A stretch of 64,000 nucleotides of DNA from Panax quinquefolius (GCA_020205615.1 CM035153.1:82039853-82103852), one strand, 5' to 3'; counted from the first letter of the stretch, positions 21,912 to 33,762 are shown. Made by a program: numbers and translations. The notes: generated by a model from the letters alone, not told the origin.

Positions 21912-24171
21912 ATACTTCAAAGGCTTCGTGATAACAAGTTATATGCCAAGCTGAAGAAATGCGAGTTCTGGCTTGAGGAAGTAGCATTCCTTGGGCACGT
22001 GATGTCAAAACATGGAGTATCTATTGACCCGGCGAAGATTAAAGCAATACAAAGTTGGGAGCAACTGAAGTCAGTGACCAAAGTACGTAGCTTTATGGGC
22101 TTAGCTAGTTATTATCGGATATTCATGGAAGGATTTTCTCGAATCGCTACTCCGTTAACTCAGCTGACTCGGAAAGATACAAAATTTGTATGGAGCGAGG
22201 AATGCGGGAAGAGTTTCCAAGAGCTCAAGAGGAGACTCATTTCGGCACCTGTTCTGACAATACCATCTGGTTCGGATGGATTTGTTATCTAAAGTGATGC
22301 TTTGGGCAAAGGGTTAGGATGTGTTCTCATGCAACATGGAAAAGTCATAGCCTATGCCTCGCGACAACTCAAAGAATATGAGAGGAATTATCCTACTCAT
22401 GATCCGGGTTAGCGTGCGATCGTTCAGCGTTGAAGATCTGGAGACACTACCTGTATGGGGAGAAAGTGGAGATCTATACAGATCATAAAAGCCTCAAATA
22501 TTTCTTCACCCAAAAGGAACTCAACATGCGGCAACTACGTTGGCTCGAGCTATTGAAAGATTACAATCATACCATCCAATACCATTCTAGAAAAATGAAC
22601 GTAGTAGCTGACGCATTTTGTAGAAGATCATGTGCGGGTACGAGTGCGATATTGTAAACGCAAAGGCCCATTTTGTGTGACTTGCAAAGGATGGAGATAG
22701 AGTTAAAGGCTCCAAGCCACGTGATGATATCAAATATACGAGTAGAACCAACTTTAATCGATAAAGTTAAAGCTGCTCAAGCTACGGACTTGGAGCTGAT
22801 GCGTATGGAGAAGAAAGTGCAAGAAGGTGCTATTCCAGATGTAAGAATCAATGAAGAAGGAATACTTCGAGTCAACTCCAGACTTTGTGCTCCTAACAAT
22901 TCTGACTTGAAGCATAGAATCATGATGGAGGCACATAACACACCGTTTACAATCCATCCCGGGAGTACCAAAATGTATCATGATCTTCAACATACATTTT
23001 GGTGGAACAATATGAAGAGAGAGATCACAAAGTTTATCTCGAGGTGTTTAACTTGTCAACGTGTAAAGGCAGAGCATCAAGTGCCAAAGGGTCCATTGCA
23101 ACCACTTGAGATTCCAAAATAGAAGTGGGAACACATTAGCATGGATTTCGTTACAGGTCTTCCCAAGGTTTCTCAAGGTATAGATGCGATTTGGGTTATT
23201 GTTGATAGATTAACCAAGTCTGCTCATTTCTTACCGAAATAGGAGACTTATTCCCTTGAACATCTTGCTTATATGTACGTGAATGAGATTATGAGATTGC
23301 ATGGTATGCCAGTATCCATAGTTTCTGATCGAGACCCAAGATTCACTTCTCGATTTTGGGTCAGTTTGTAGAAAGCTATGAGTTACGATTTACTTTGGCA
23401 TACCATCCTCAAATGGATGGGAAATCGAAAAAGACTATTCAAACTCTTTAAGATCTATTAAGACTCCGTGTCCTAGATTTCAAAGGAAGTTTTGATAAGT
23501 ACCTACCATTGGTTGAATTCTCCTTCAACAACAGTTATCAGGCAAGTATAGGTGTGGCTCCATTTGAAGCATTGTTTAGACGAAAGTGTTGCTCTCCAGT
23601 ATGCTGGGATGAGGTGGGTGAAGTAACATTGTTGGGACCAGAGTTGGTACGTATAACTACAGAAAAGATCCAAATGATCCGACAACGTATACAAACTACA
23701 CAAGATCGATAAAAGAGTTATGCGGATCTTCATCGAAAGGACGTGGAATTTAATGTTGGGCATCATGTATTGTTACGTGTTGCTCCATGGAAGGGAGTTA
23801 CAAGATTCGGGAAGAGAGGAAAGCTCAATTCACGATTTGTTGGTCCATTTGAAATTCTTGACTGAGTAGGAAATGTGGCCTATATACTCGCATTACCTCC
23901 AAGCATGTCTCGTGTTCAGAATGTTTTTCATATATCCGTGCTTCGTAAATATGTGAAAGACCCAAACCACATTATTGAGTTAGAACCAGACGAGATAACC
24001 GAAGATTTAATGTACGAGGAAGTACCTGTCAAGATCTTGGATAGGAAGGAGCATGTCCTACGCACAAAATTTATACCACAAGTCAAAGTTTTGTGGAGGA
24101 ACCATGCTATTGAGAAAATGACCTGGGAGTTGAAATCAGAAATGAAAGCGAGGTATCCTCACCTTTTTTAA
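21912..24171 (+). pseudogene. E3 pol remnant: RT end, RNase H, integrase, chromodomain-like tail
   Basis: Opens in the RT thumb (DNKLYAKLKKCEFWLEEVAF) and covers RNase H ([17 protein letters not shown]), the integrase H-H-C-C finger (HNTPFTIHPG to CLTC), the catalytic Asp (MDFVTGLP) and Asp (SDRDPRF). The third acidic residue is lost: the SER of E1 reads SKK here. The tail matches the chromodomain-like C-terminus of E1 (MYEEVPVKILDRKEHVL, KVLWRNHAIEKMTWEL). At least seven stops and three frame changes break it. Several stops fit C-to-T decay: TGG to TAG at about 23120, CAG to TAG at about 23370, CAA to TAA at about 23710, CGA to TGA at about 23864. Non-functional. Confidence 0.9.
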
Positions 24172-24210
24172 ATACTAGGTACGTATATTAATTTCGAGGA
24201 TGAAATTTCA

Positions 24211-24223
24211 AAAGGAGGGGAGG
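24211..24223 (+). other. Polypurine tract of E3
   Basis: AAAGGAGGGGAGG, 40 bases after the pol stop, immediately before the LTR. Confidence 0.85.
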
Positions 24224-24815
24224 TTTTAAGACCCCAACTTTTCATGAATAAAGATTTAATTTCTTTAATTATTATTTTGAATAATAAGGTGTTAATTTGA
24301 TATAATGCTTTAGTTATGGGTGAAATGTGCAAATTTTGCTAAATAAGAAAGTGGTTATAAAATACTCGTTGTTGTCAGGGAATATTCGTTTGGTCGTGGA
24401 ATATTCTTACTGTTGGGGAATATTCGTACGACGGCGCAGCCATTTGTGGGCCCCATAACGAAAAACTGTTGGATGAAGAAAACGACAAGTATGAGTTTTT
24501 TAAAATAACGGCGTAGTTGTTACCATTAACACTGTTGGTATACCTGGTGGTTAAAGTACAGTAATACGCGTGATTGCACAGTAGCACACGATATTGCACA
24601 GTATTTATGGATTATTGATTCTTACATAAGAAGACACTACTCACTTATTGTTACAGTAATTACTGTTCAATATTTTATTTTATTGATTCAATAATTACTG
24701 CGTTGATATTTTATATTATTGTTGTTTCAATAATTGTCACTGCACAATATTTTCCATTATCAGATCAATAATTCATATTATTTGAATAATATTATTAGAT
24801 AACATTATTGACAAT

Positions 24816-24921
24816 GTCTTAGGAAGTTCTGTCTAGGAAAGGGGTTTGGTCACCTAATTGCACGCCAGTAAGGAGAAATCCTTATCGGAAAGCCCCCTCT
24901 TTCCCGGAAACGACCTGGTTA
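24816..24921 (+). promoter_or_regulatory. Conserved ~95-bp LTR block (copy 2)
   Basis: GGTTTGGTCACCTAATTGCA, AAGGAGAAATCCTT and GAAAGCCCCCTCTTTCCCGG in the same order as the copies in the solo LTR and in both E4 LTRs. AAGGAGAAATCCTT can form a short hairpin. Confidence 0.75.
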
Positions 24922-25381
24922 TCATTATTGTGATTATGTAATATTATTTGTTAATAATTAATTATTGATTTATATGATAAGGAAATATTTATTTTATGTG
25001 GATATAAATGAAGGAATTAATGCTAAAATATTTTATCAGTATTTTGTCGGAATGGAGGTATTAAAAATCATCCGTACATGGATTTTAGTCATTTTCTGTT
25101 TAGAATTTGGAAAAACTTTCTTCTACAAAGTTGTAGAGAATTAAATTTTCTATGGAATGGACATAAATAAATATTTTTATTAAAAATATGGGTGGGACCC
25201 TACGTCATCATCTAAGAGTCACTTTCGTAAATAGTAACATGCCTCTTCCCTTTTCCAAGAGTTACTTGTCTCTTCGGTTTTCCAAGAGTTATTTGCCCCT
25301 TCGCAAGTAGTAGTTGTCTCTTCAATATTACCAGGAGTAATTTTAATCCTTCGTTAAGACCAAGAGCCACTTTCAGTTCTT

Positions 25382-25391
25382 CTATAAATAG
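25382..25391 (+). promoter_or_regulatory. TATA box of E3 LTR
   Basis: CTATAAATAG followed by AAGCTCATTCC; same box as in the solo LTR. Confidence 0.75.
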
Positions 25392-25659
25392 AAGCTCATT
25401 CCTTTATTATTTCTTCACCAATTCACAAAGCTATACAGAGAGAAACTATAAAGAGAAAATAAGAGACAAAGAAGAAGAGCATTCTGCTACTACCCTACTT
25501 CAGTATTCAATCTTCTACTATGGTAAAGGATGTTATTTTCTTTCAATACTCATAAGGAATGTTATTATTTTAATAAATAATGTTATTTCTTTCAATATTA
25601 TTATACCAAAATAATGGGTATGAATTTATGATGAAATTCTTATCTTTTCATGTCGAGGT

Positions 25660-25860
25660 TACTATTCACGTATACGATACTATTCACGTATACGACACTA
25701 TTCATGAATACGATATTATTCACGAGTACTATTCACGAAGTATGACTTTTTTTTTTTATGAAATTCTTACTTTTTTGTGTCGGGGTTACTATTTACGTAT
25801 ACGACACTATTCACGTATACGACACTATTCAAGAATACGACATTATTCACAGAAAAATGA
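25660..25860 (+). repeat. TATTCACGTATACGA minisatellite in E3 LTR
   Basis: Units of about 18 bases (CTATTCACGTATACGACA and variants) in two groups, 25663-25740 and 25786-25852, separated by a duplicated flank (TATGAAATTCTTACTTTT). Confidence 0.8.
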
Positions 25861-26084
25861 AATTTTCTCTTCTTTGTCTAAGATGTCTATTATGGTTACT
25901 ATCCTTGATTGTATCCATGTTTTGATCTTCATTCTTGATTTTTTCTCCACTATAGTTTATTACGAAGTATTTTTTAACTTGGATTATCTAAAGTACGAAT
26001 CCCTAATCTTTGTCCTTTTATCTCACTGGATTCGTTTCTTTAAAATATTTTTCATCATCCTCAGTCCTAAATGATGATATAATT

Positions 26085-26225
26085 GAATATCTTTGGCCTG
26101 TAGTGCAAAGATGAATGATTATCTAATGAATATCTTTGGCCCGTAGTGCAAAGATGAACAGGTGTTGAGATGAACATGACCAACTGGTGATACGAATGAA
26201 TATCTTTGGCTTGTAGTGCAAAGAT
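26085..26225 (+). repeat. GCAAAGATG minisatellite in E3 LTR
   Basis: Three units of GAATATCTTTGGCCTGTAGT-GCAAAGATGA type. The same unit is tandem in the E4 LTRs. Confidence 0.75.
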
Positions 26226-27242
26226 AAATATTTGATTCAAGATGTGTATTGATTGATGTTATAGGGATAAAATATTGATGATGAACGTTTAAATCATAGA
26301 ATATAGTAGATTTCATTCTCTACTTAACTCTTTTAATGAATTATTATTTTCGTTGCAAATATTGATCTAAAACTTGTCCATTATATTTTATCTGATTTAT
26401 TGAAGGCTAATGATAATTTGTTGTACATTATCTTAGTCATAATATTATTTACTGGGCTAGTTGAGCTCACCCTTTTCCTTTTTGTTCTATTTTTTCTTCT
26501 CAGGAGGCGAGAATATAGCGGGAACTAGTCGGGGTGTGGAGTGATGTTCTAAGTTAGTTATTTTAGAAGTCCTCACTATTTTGTAAAATAGTGTATCAAT
26601 AATTGTAATGAGGACTTATTTGAGTTTGAATACTGTCTAGAAGATAATATTTGTATTTAAACTCACAACATGTGTTGTCATATTTTGCATGATAATTATA
26701 ATAATGAAGTTGTAGTTGTTTTCTGTACCATGTATTTGGCAACTCAGAATGGGTTGTGTGGACCTATTTTGGGGGCATCACAAAATCAACCTTGGACACA
26801 ACCGAGAAAAAACAAAGTTGGCAGCAGTAAATCCCTAGAAACAGTTCTGAGGGATAGCCAAAAGCCACTTCAACCACGGAGATAACCCCAGGAGGGAAAA
26901 GGTGGAATGTTGACAACACAACATCAAACCACAAACATCCAGCTGTAAACATGGTTATCAAGGGCCATCATAGAAATCCCGAGTGGAAATTGCGCAAGAT
27001 AGCGCAACAGACTGCCTGCGAAGACATGAAGATGCTATTCTAGACATGGAAAAATCATCTTGGACTCAGAAAAGGGCAAGCACTATGTCAATGTGTAGCT
27101 CTCGGAAAGAGCTTTTCGGAATGATATGGCACACCTCTATAGGATTCCCAGATTATAAGTTATGAAGGTCTCAAATAGCCTGCGCGTAGATCAATGTGCA
27201 CGTACTTTGAGGTAGCAAGGCCCACCGGACCTGGCCGTAAGT

Positions 27243-27265
27243 CTACCTACGGCTGCCGCAGGTAG
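27243..27265. repeat. Inverted repeat CTACCTACGG-ctg-CCGCAGGTAG
   Basis: Ten-base arms with one mismatch and a three-base loop, 18 bases upstream of the TATA-like box. Position suggests a factor site or a stem in an upstream transcript. Confidence 0.6.
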
Positions 27266-27283
27266 AATCGCGACTGATCGGGT

Positions 27284-27293
27284 CTATATATAT
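27284..27293 (+). promoter_or_regulatory. TATA-like box of Ogre/Tat-like LTR
   Basis: CTATATATAT about 20 bases after a GC-rich hairpin and before a purine-rich leader (GGAGAGAGAAAGAGGG). Confidence 0.5.
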
Positions 27294-29211
27294 CAGCCCC
27301 TAGTAGCTCATTTAAGCAGTTTTGGAGAGAGAAAGAGGGCCCAATAAAGAGAAAATAAGAGATCTAGAGTGAGAAATAGCTCAAATCTTGCTTCTATCTT
27401 TGTAAATCTCTTCTGTAAACACTTCTATACATGTATACTACAACATATCATGTTTTAACAGGTGGAAATCAAGTCTAGAGGCGCCTAAAGCTGTTCGATA
27501 GCCATTTTAGTGCCTAACTGTAAGATCTCTTCAGATCTACTTCTTTTTCTTACTTTACTATATATATAAGTACTATAAATATATACAGATCTACCTCTGT
27601 ATGGCACATATCTAGCTTTTTAATCGTTTATTTTCTGTAAATAGTCAATATTTGCGTTGTATTGAGTAGATATGTACTAGATCTAGCCAGATCTAGGTTT
27701 TAACCAGTTCAAAGTTGTTAAACTTGAACCTAGAAGCTAGAATGTCTTAAATCTGTATAGATCTAGTTTACTTTCTAGTTTTTGTAAATCTTTGTTATCC
27801 ACATGACCCTAGATCTGTATCAAACGGGAGGTTTGTTTAAGTGCATACAAGAATTTGTTCAATAAATCACTTGTTTAGCGAAGTGTTTAAGTTATTTGTA
27901 CATAATATGTTTAAATATTCATTGTGAAAGCTTTAAATATTCATGTGAGCCTATGAACTCTAAAGGGTTGATGATCTAATCAATGGATTTAGATCTAGTT
28001 CTGAAAATTGACTTGTTTAATTTTTTTTTGTTGCTAAATTTAAACTGAATTAAAAGAAAGAATAAGTAAAAAGTATATGGGCCAAACCCCAAGCAGTATA
28101 CTATAACCATCATAGGACAGGCCCTATAATGGCAAAAGTAAACCAAAGCTAGCCACTAGCATAAAAGAAGCCAACAGAGAACTAAAACAACAACAATAAA
28201 CCAACCAACATATTGGCTTGAAATCAGTAATTACAAACAACATCATCCAAAACCTGTAGAAATACTACAACCCGTAGCATATGCAACCCAGTGTACATGT
28301 AAATCTAGGGCTTTAAAATAGGGATACAGATTTAAGGCCTTAAAATAGTGAAAACATGTATGTTGTGCTCGGGCTTACTTCAATGGCTTTCATGCCTATA
28401 AGGAGCCCAACCTTTATATTTTCTAGTTTTCATTTCGTCACTAAAAATGATTTTCAAATTAAATTAACGAAGATTTTATAAAATACAATTTGCATCGAGA
28501 TGTATAGACTTAAGGAAAAATCAAGCAATTAGAACCCCGAGTTCTAAACCAACCCTAAAGATGCTTTGTATCTCAATAAAATCAAACGAAGCCGCTTCTA
28601 GGATCAAAAGATAAGCTTAATACAAGATAAAAGGAAGTACCAAAAGCCTCAATTCTTATTTGAGCAAAAAGGTTTGAAAATCAGATGTCAAAACCTCACT
28701 TTTATATGCTTTCATATCTGTTAAAACTGAACTTTTATGTAACTCAAACCATTTGTACATAGGTCAAAAGAGGCATAACACTACTTTCAAAATAAAACAT
28801 TAAAAATCTTTCAAAAACAAATCAAAAGTTTTCAACACACCCACACACACAATGCATAGGGAATAAAAAAGTAGCGGTAAACGTGTTTCACGGAAGTCGA
28901 GAGGTGCCTAACACCTTCCCCTCGCTTAAGCTAGTCCCCGCACTCTATGAATCTCGAGTTCCAGACTAATTAAATAGTCACATATTGGGCCATATTGCGA
29001 AAACCTTTCAAAACTCAGATGAGTTGATACATCCATTTAAACTCATATCAACTGGTGGCTCTGTCTAATTCAGCCCAATCTCATTAAAATTAATCTTTTC
29101 AAATTGTCGACATTTATGTCGGTCTTTTCAAAAAATACACCTTTGCAACATAGATCACATAAAGGGTAGTAAATAAACAAATTAGAGAAGGGAAAACACA
29201 ACATCGACAGG

Positions 29212-29229
29212 TGGTGACTCCGCTGGGGA
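29212..29229 (+). other. Primer-binding site of Ogre/Tat-like element
   Basis: TGGTGACTCCGCTGGGGA, the sequence found after Ogre/Tat LTRs (tRNA-Arg is the primer usually given for Ogre). It follows the LTR end ACATCGACA by two bases. Confidence 0.8.
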
Positions 29230-29939
29230 TAGTAGAGGGCTTAAGTCGCAATTCAATGTTTTCAATTCTCTTTTATCTGCATGTGTGTGAATGCTGTCTT
29301 TACATTGAATGGATGTGAATGAATGTCTATTTACAATGCTTTATATTAGTGCTTCGCACAATGTCATCATATTACATACGGTGAGGCGCGATGTATGTGA
29401 ATGTATGTTGTGTGATTCCTCCACTAGGAGACAAATCTGTCGGTGGCTGATTACTAGACTCAAGACGAGCATAATCCCGCGAGGCTAAAGAAAGGCGCCA
29501 CTCAGATTCGCTCCAATTGAAAGATCGGACTAACTTTCCATCTAGTAGATTGCAATAATCTGGGAACCTTCATGCCAAAAAGCCCGTGAGAGTAACCTAA
29601 GATAGGCCAGCCTCTGATAAACCAAATGCGAAGGGAAGTCTCTTTATGTCTTTCCTTTCAATTCATGTCAAATTTTAATTCCATGTCAAATATTAAATGT
29701 CAATTCCTGTCAAATGTAAATTCTATGTTAAATATCAAACCCTGTCATGTTATCCTGTCACCAAAACAACTAACCTTTGTTTTGCAGGAAAACATTAAAA
29801 AACCCCTAAAAACTGACACATTGTATAGCATGCATATTGTTAGTGTTTGTCAGGACTAAACTACATACCCTTTTTTGTAGGCAACATTGGTCCTACTACC
29901 AGATCAAAGTCTAAAAAGGCACAAAGCCTATCTTCAGAC
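29230..29939 (+). other. Ogre/Tat-like leader
   Basis: No supported gene. The part at 29655-29760 is low complexity (repeated TGTCAAAT/AATTCC words). Sequence just before gag (29878-29939) is in frame with it (TTRSKSKKAQSL), so translation may begin further upstream than 29940. Confidence 0.5.
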
Positions 29940-31532
29940 ATGGCTACAAATGCCCCATCTGAATCTACTCCTGTATCTTGAGAAGAGTTTGAGGGACTTA
30001 GAAATCAGATAGTAGAGCTGGCTATCCTACTGAAAGAAAAGAGTAAAAATACTCAGGGTCAATAGACACCCATTCAACCAGAGTCCTCTTCATAAGGAGG
30101 CAATCAGGGTACTGATAAAAAGGTGGAAATACGAATACTTGAACCTCAGTCCAATGAAAAACCCAACAAAACTTCTGAAAATCATCAATCTCAAAGACGA
30201 CCAAGAAACTGGGGACATTAAAAAGAAAGTCCCACAAATAGAAGAAACTATCCGGTCAATCAAAGGGACTGTAACATATTGGAGTGTCAACTACTCAGAT
30301 CTTTACATCTTTCCAAGGGCTCGTTATCCAAATAAACTCTAAGTCCCAGATTTTGAAAAATACAATGGGTTAGGAGATCCATATACTCATTTGAAAGTGT
30401 ATATTGGAGAACTTGGATCCTATACAGAGAATGAAAAGCTGAGAATGCAGCTGTTCCAGAAAAGTCTAACCGGAGAAGCCAAAGAGCATAGTACGCCAGA
30501 CTTGACAACTCCAAAATCCACAGCTAGGAAGAGCTAGTCCATTACCTTCCTAAATCAATATAGTTTCCAGTCACAAATGGCACCTGATAGATATCAAGTG
30601 ACCAAAGTCAAAAAGTAGAGTACTGGGTCTTTTCGGGAATATGCACAAAGATGGAGACGTATGGCTGCACAAGTCATTCCTCCCATGACAAAAACTGAAA
30701 TGGTGATGACATTCATCGATATACAGGAAACTCCATATTATGAGAGAGTAGTAGCTGGATTAGGAAAATCGTTCTCAGAAATCATTAAACATGGAGAAAT
30801 AACTGAAATGGGGTTTAAGTCAGGAAAGATCAAAGACCTCACTGCTTTAGAGGCAGTTGCTGAGCATATCCAGACTGGAAATTATGTGACTAATCCTAAG
30901 AGAACCCATAAGAAGAAGGAAGAAAATATATCCTTGATATTGCGGGGTTAGAATCAACAAGGCAGTCAGAACCCACCCATTCAAAAGTAGAATAATTACT
31001 CTTCATTCCAAACAGTTGTAAAGCCTCCAAATCCTCCATTTCAGAAAAGCAGGAGAAGTTAAACACTTAAGAAGTTTTACACCCTTAGGGGATTCACTTG
31101 AAAACATATTGAAGCTTTTGACTAACCAGAAAAAAATCACGCAGCTTCTCACACCTGCAACTCCAAATGGGAAAAGTTTTGACCCAAGCAAAAAGTGTGC
31201 TTACCATTCTGGGTCCCCTGGCCATGATACCCAAGAATGCTGGTCTCTAAAACATAAGATCTAAGATATGATAGATAGTGGTGAAATTGTGGTGACAACA
31301 CCAGAACAACCACATGTCCAAGACAATCCTTTGCCTCAGCATAATGAGGAAGGTATAAATGTGATCAGCACAGAGAGTGGAGAAGGTTCCAAATACCTCA
31401 AGTATATTGGAGAATATTCCATTAAAAGTAACCTTACAAAGACAGGTTATTTAGAAGGACAACCTTCAATAGAGCAGAAGCTATAGTCCATCAAAGAACA
31501 GATCGATCAATTGGCAGAATTGATGGTATATC
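29940..31532 (+). pseudogene. Ogre/Tat-like gag, decayed and truncated
   Basis: Begins MATNAPSESTPV at 29940. Recognisable Tat-type gag segments follow: VPDFEKYNGLGDPYTHLKVY, the FREYAQRWRRMAAQV block, EIIKHGEITEMGFKSGKI, and a C-terminal CAYHSGSPGHDTQECWSLKH (CX4-5HX2HX4C pattern, with CX2C missing, as is usual in this lineage). At least eight stops (for example 29982, 30063, 30627, 30949, 31263) and frameshifts disable it. The frame is cut after QLAELMVYL by the LTR at 31533. The intact product would be the capsid protein. Confidence 0.85.
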
Positions 31533-32763
31533 TGTAACGACCCCAAAATTTTAATAATTTAATTCTCAACTTCGATCGTTAACAATACATTCAACCTCTA
31601 ATTTTACATCATTAAACGATAATACAACCATTAAAATTTGTGGAATAATTAAAATTTTCTATTACAAACTATTCTCGTTCCCACAACTTTTAACCTTTAC
31701 ACTAAATATCTCAGAATCATTTTAATACTACAAGAGTTTACATCGCAAAACGATATTACAATACAACATTAATACATTTACCGAAACATTAGTCATGGTT
31801 TACAAGAAAAATAACTTGGCTAGGATATTAAATCTTCATGTATCACTTTTGGTCCATATAAATCTAGTAGCACATAGCATTACCTTCAATTCTTGAATCT
31901 GCAAAAATGGTTATTTGCAAGAATGAGCTCGACAGCTCAACAAAATTAACAGTTTTCATGCATCACGTAGCACATAAGAACATACTCAACATACATATTA
32001 TAATCATAAAACTAACATATCATACATGTTGTAGCTCACATAAAAACTATAAAGATTGAGTTCCTTACTCAATCAAGATTCATAGCTCAATCATCACAGT
32101 CATAGATTGACTTTCACATTTCATACTTCTGACATATATAATACATCATACAATAAAATTTTAAAGCAGTTCATCATCAAGTTCAGATAGCAAAAAGGAA
32201 CTGAAAGACTTGCCTTTACCGGTGTTTTACCAACACGCTAATACTTTGCGTCCTTGCACAACCTACATTGTATATGAGATTGATAATAAATAAAATCAAT
32301 ACTCGATCTCATGGTCAAATTTATTCTAAGACCTTACTTTATCTTATTATCCTTTATAATGTCTTTATAAACATCTAACTGTGATTTATATGCAACTCGG
32401 TGTTATTTTCATTTTCATCACCACACATGCTAGACTATCGCACTTGTAGTTTAATGTGCGTATATCACACCATTTTATTATACCACTTTGGTTTTCAAAA
32501 ATGCATATTTAACACATTGTTTACATATTTAATTTTCCTTCAAAAATCAAAAATCGCCCTTTTCAATTCCTTTCCATTATTATTCTTGTATTATCATATT
32601 TTCATACTTAGATGCACATAACACCCAATATTAGCCATTAGTTAGACACTTTGTATACCAAAGTTTAGAAACACTATTACTCTTAGGCATTTTATCGAGC
32701 ACGTTATATGCACACATTAACTTATCTCAACTCTTGATCTTAAATGGTTAATTATGCACAGAA
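31533..32763 (-). repeat. E8: gypsy-type LTR in reverse orientation (partial)
   Basis: Plus strand starts TGTAACGACCCCAAAATTTT, the reverse of a gypsy LTR end. Reversed, it carries the segment GTTGAGCTGTCGAGCTCATTC that precedes the end of many plant gypsy LTRs, like 9880-9920 of E1. It interrupts Ogre/Tat gag and is itself interrupted at 32764 by copia E5, so its other end is outside the window. The 32400-32621 open frame is not credible. Confidence 0.65.
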
Positions 32764-33022
32764 TGTGATAACACATATCTTATTAGGATTTGATTCCCTC
32801 CTATAGCTCCCCATGACTCCCTCCTCCCGTGACTCCCTTCTCCTTTTCTTCTTCTCTTTCCCCTCCCCGTGACTTTCACACCATACCTATATAAGGCAAT
32901 ACATGCTGCTGAATAAATTAAAGAATTCTCTGAAGAATTTCTCTCTCTTTTATCTTGCTTATTCTCTCTAAATTTATGCAGCAATAGAATATATTTATAC
33001 ACTTCGCTAAAGTTTTATAACA
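32764..33022 (+). repeat. E5 5' LTR (about 260 bp)
   Basis: Starts TGTGATAACACATATC and ends TTTTATAACA, with a TATA box at 32887-32896. The 3' LTR is outside the window, so the ends are set by TG...CA, by the PBS-like sequence that follows, and by typical copia LTR size. Confidence 0.55.
32887..32896 (+). promoter_or_regulatory. TATA box of E5 LTR
   Basis: CTATATAAGG preceded by a pyrimidine-rich stretch (32790-32880) and followed by CAATACATGC. Confidence 0.65.
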
Positions 33023-33024
33023 TA

Positions 33025-33039
33025 TTATCTGCACGAGAC
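33025..33039 (+). other. Putative primer-binding site of E5
   Basis: TTATCTGCACGAGAC, two bases after the LTR end. I recognise TTATCAGCACGAG-type sequences at this place in plant copia elements; the tRNA is not assigned here. Confidence 0.45.
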
Positions 33040-33153
33040 TTTAACCAATTGAGATGGTAAAATTAAATTCTTGCAATTGGCCTGGCTTTGCTGCCTATTA
33101 TATTCTTTAACTGTCAAGTTATATTTATGTTTTATTATCCGTTTTAAATTATG

Positions 33154-33290
33154 TTATTTACAATGGTACCATCTATCCTTGTTGATCTTACGAGACTTGG
33201 TGGGAACCTTTTTGCCATTAAAATCTGTTATTTACAATGGAATCGTATATCCTTATTGATCTTACAAGACTTGGTGGGAACCTTTTTACC
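33154..33290 (+). repeat. Two-copy ~76-bp tandem repeat in E5 leader
   Basis: TGTTATTTACAATGG, then TTGATCTTAC(G/A)AGACTTGG, then TGGGAACCTTTTT occur twice in a row with few changes. Confidence 0.8.
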
Positions 33291-33299
33291 GCTTATTAA

Positions 33300-33620
33300 T
33301 TTGTTGGAATAACCTGTCTATGCGGTCTATCGCATGCCTGGTGAATTCTGTTGTTATTCTATTCTTTATTATTCTGTTGGAATATCCTGTATGTGCGGAT
33401 TACACATGACCTGGTTCCATTCTTTATTATTCTATTGGAATATCCTGTCTGTGTGGATTACGCATGACCTGGTTCCATTCTTTATCATTCTGTTGGAATA
33501 GCCTGTTTGTGCGGTCTACCGTATGCATAGTGAAATTCTTCTGTTATTCCATTGTTTAATATTCTATTGGAATAACCTATCTATGCAAACTACCGCATGC
33601 CGGGTGAAGATCCATTTGCA
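33300..33620 (+). repeat. 58/72-bp minisatellite in E5 leader, shared with E4 LTRs
   Basis: Five units in the order long, short, short, long, terminal. Short units run from GTTGGAATATCCTGT to GACCTGGTTCCATTCTTTAT; long units end GTGAAATTCTTCTGTTATTC-CATTCTTTA. The last unit ends GATCCATTTGCA. The same order and ending occur in both E4 LTRs. Confidence 0.85.
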
Positions 33621-33762
33621 TTATGCTAATAACATAAATATAAGAATATTTATATTTGCATTTTATCACCACTTGAGGCAGTGACTTAGTTTATTTTTAT
33701 ATATCATACATGCAATTATTTATTATTTTAATAAATAATAATTGTGTTTTAACCCAGAATAA

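Larger units (their letters stand above)
21912..26782 (+). mobile_element. E3: Ty3/gypsy Tekay-like element, 5' truncated
   Basis: Begins inside the reverse transcriptase (about 21912) and continues through RNase H, integrase and the chromodomain-like tail to a PPT (24211-24223) and a full 3' LTR (24224-26782). There is no 5' LTR, PBS, gag or protease, so the 5' half was lost. Its LTR belongs to the same broad family as the solo LTR at 15567-18773 and the E4 LTRs. Confidence 0.88.
24224..26782 (+). repeat. E3 3' LTR (2.6 kb)
   Basis: Starts TTTTAAGACCCC (the usual TG is probably mutated) and ends TTTTGGGGGCATCACA. Contains GGAATATTCGT-type repeats (24370-24430), the conserved block (24816-24921), a TATA box (25382-25391), TATTCACG repeats (25660-25860) and GCAAAGATG repeats (26085-26225). 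The open frame at 25580-26074 is a by-product of the repeats. Confidence 0.85.
26783..29209 (+). repeat. Ogre/Tat-like LTR, right part
   Basis: No credible ORF. Contains an inverted repeat (27243-27265), a TATA-like box (27284-27293) followed by GAGAGAGAAAGAGGG, and repeated 'GATCTAG' words around 27360-27800. Ends ACATCGACA, three bases before the PBS. Confidence 0.7.
26783..31532 (+). mobile_element. Ogre/Tat-like Ty3/gypsy element, 5' part
   Basis: Consists of LTR sequence ending at 29209, a PBS of the Ogre type (29212-29229), a leader and a decayed Tat-type gag. It is cut at 31533 by another LTR; its pol and 3' LTR would lie beyond the window. The motif GGTGCCTAACACCTTCCC (28902-28919) is one I recognise from Ogre/Tat elements. 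The left end of the LTR is not visible: E3 ends at 26782 and may have inserted into it. Confidence 0.82.

Noticed and set aside
25580..26074. 164-codon frame with repeated Thr-Ile-His-Val-Tyr-Asp units
   Set aside because: Lies in the TATTCACG minisatellite and LTR; low-complexity translation, no start context, no homologous frame in the related LTRs.
32748..33002. Minus-strand frame over E5 LTR
   Set aside because: Translates a purine/pyrimidine-rich LTR promoter region on the wrong strand.
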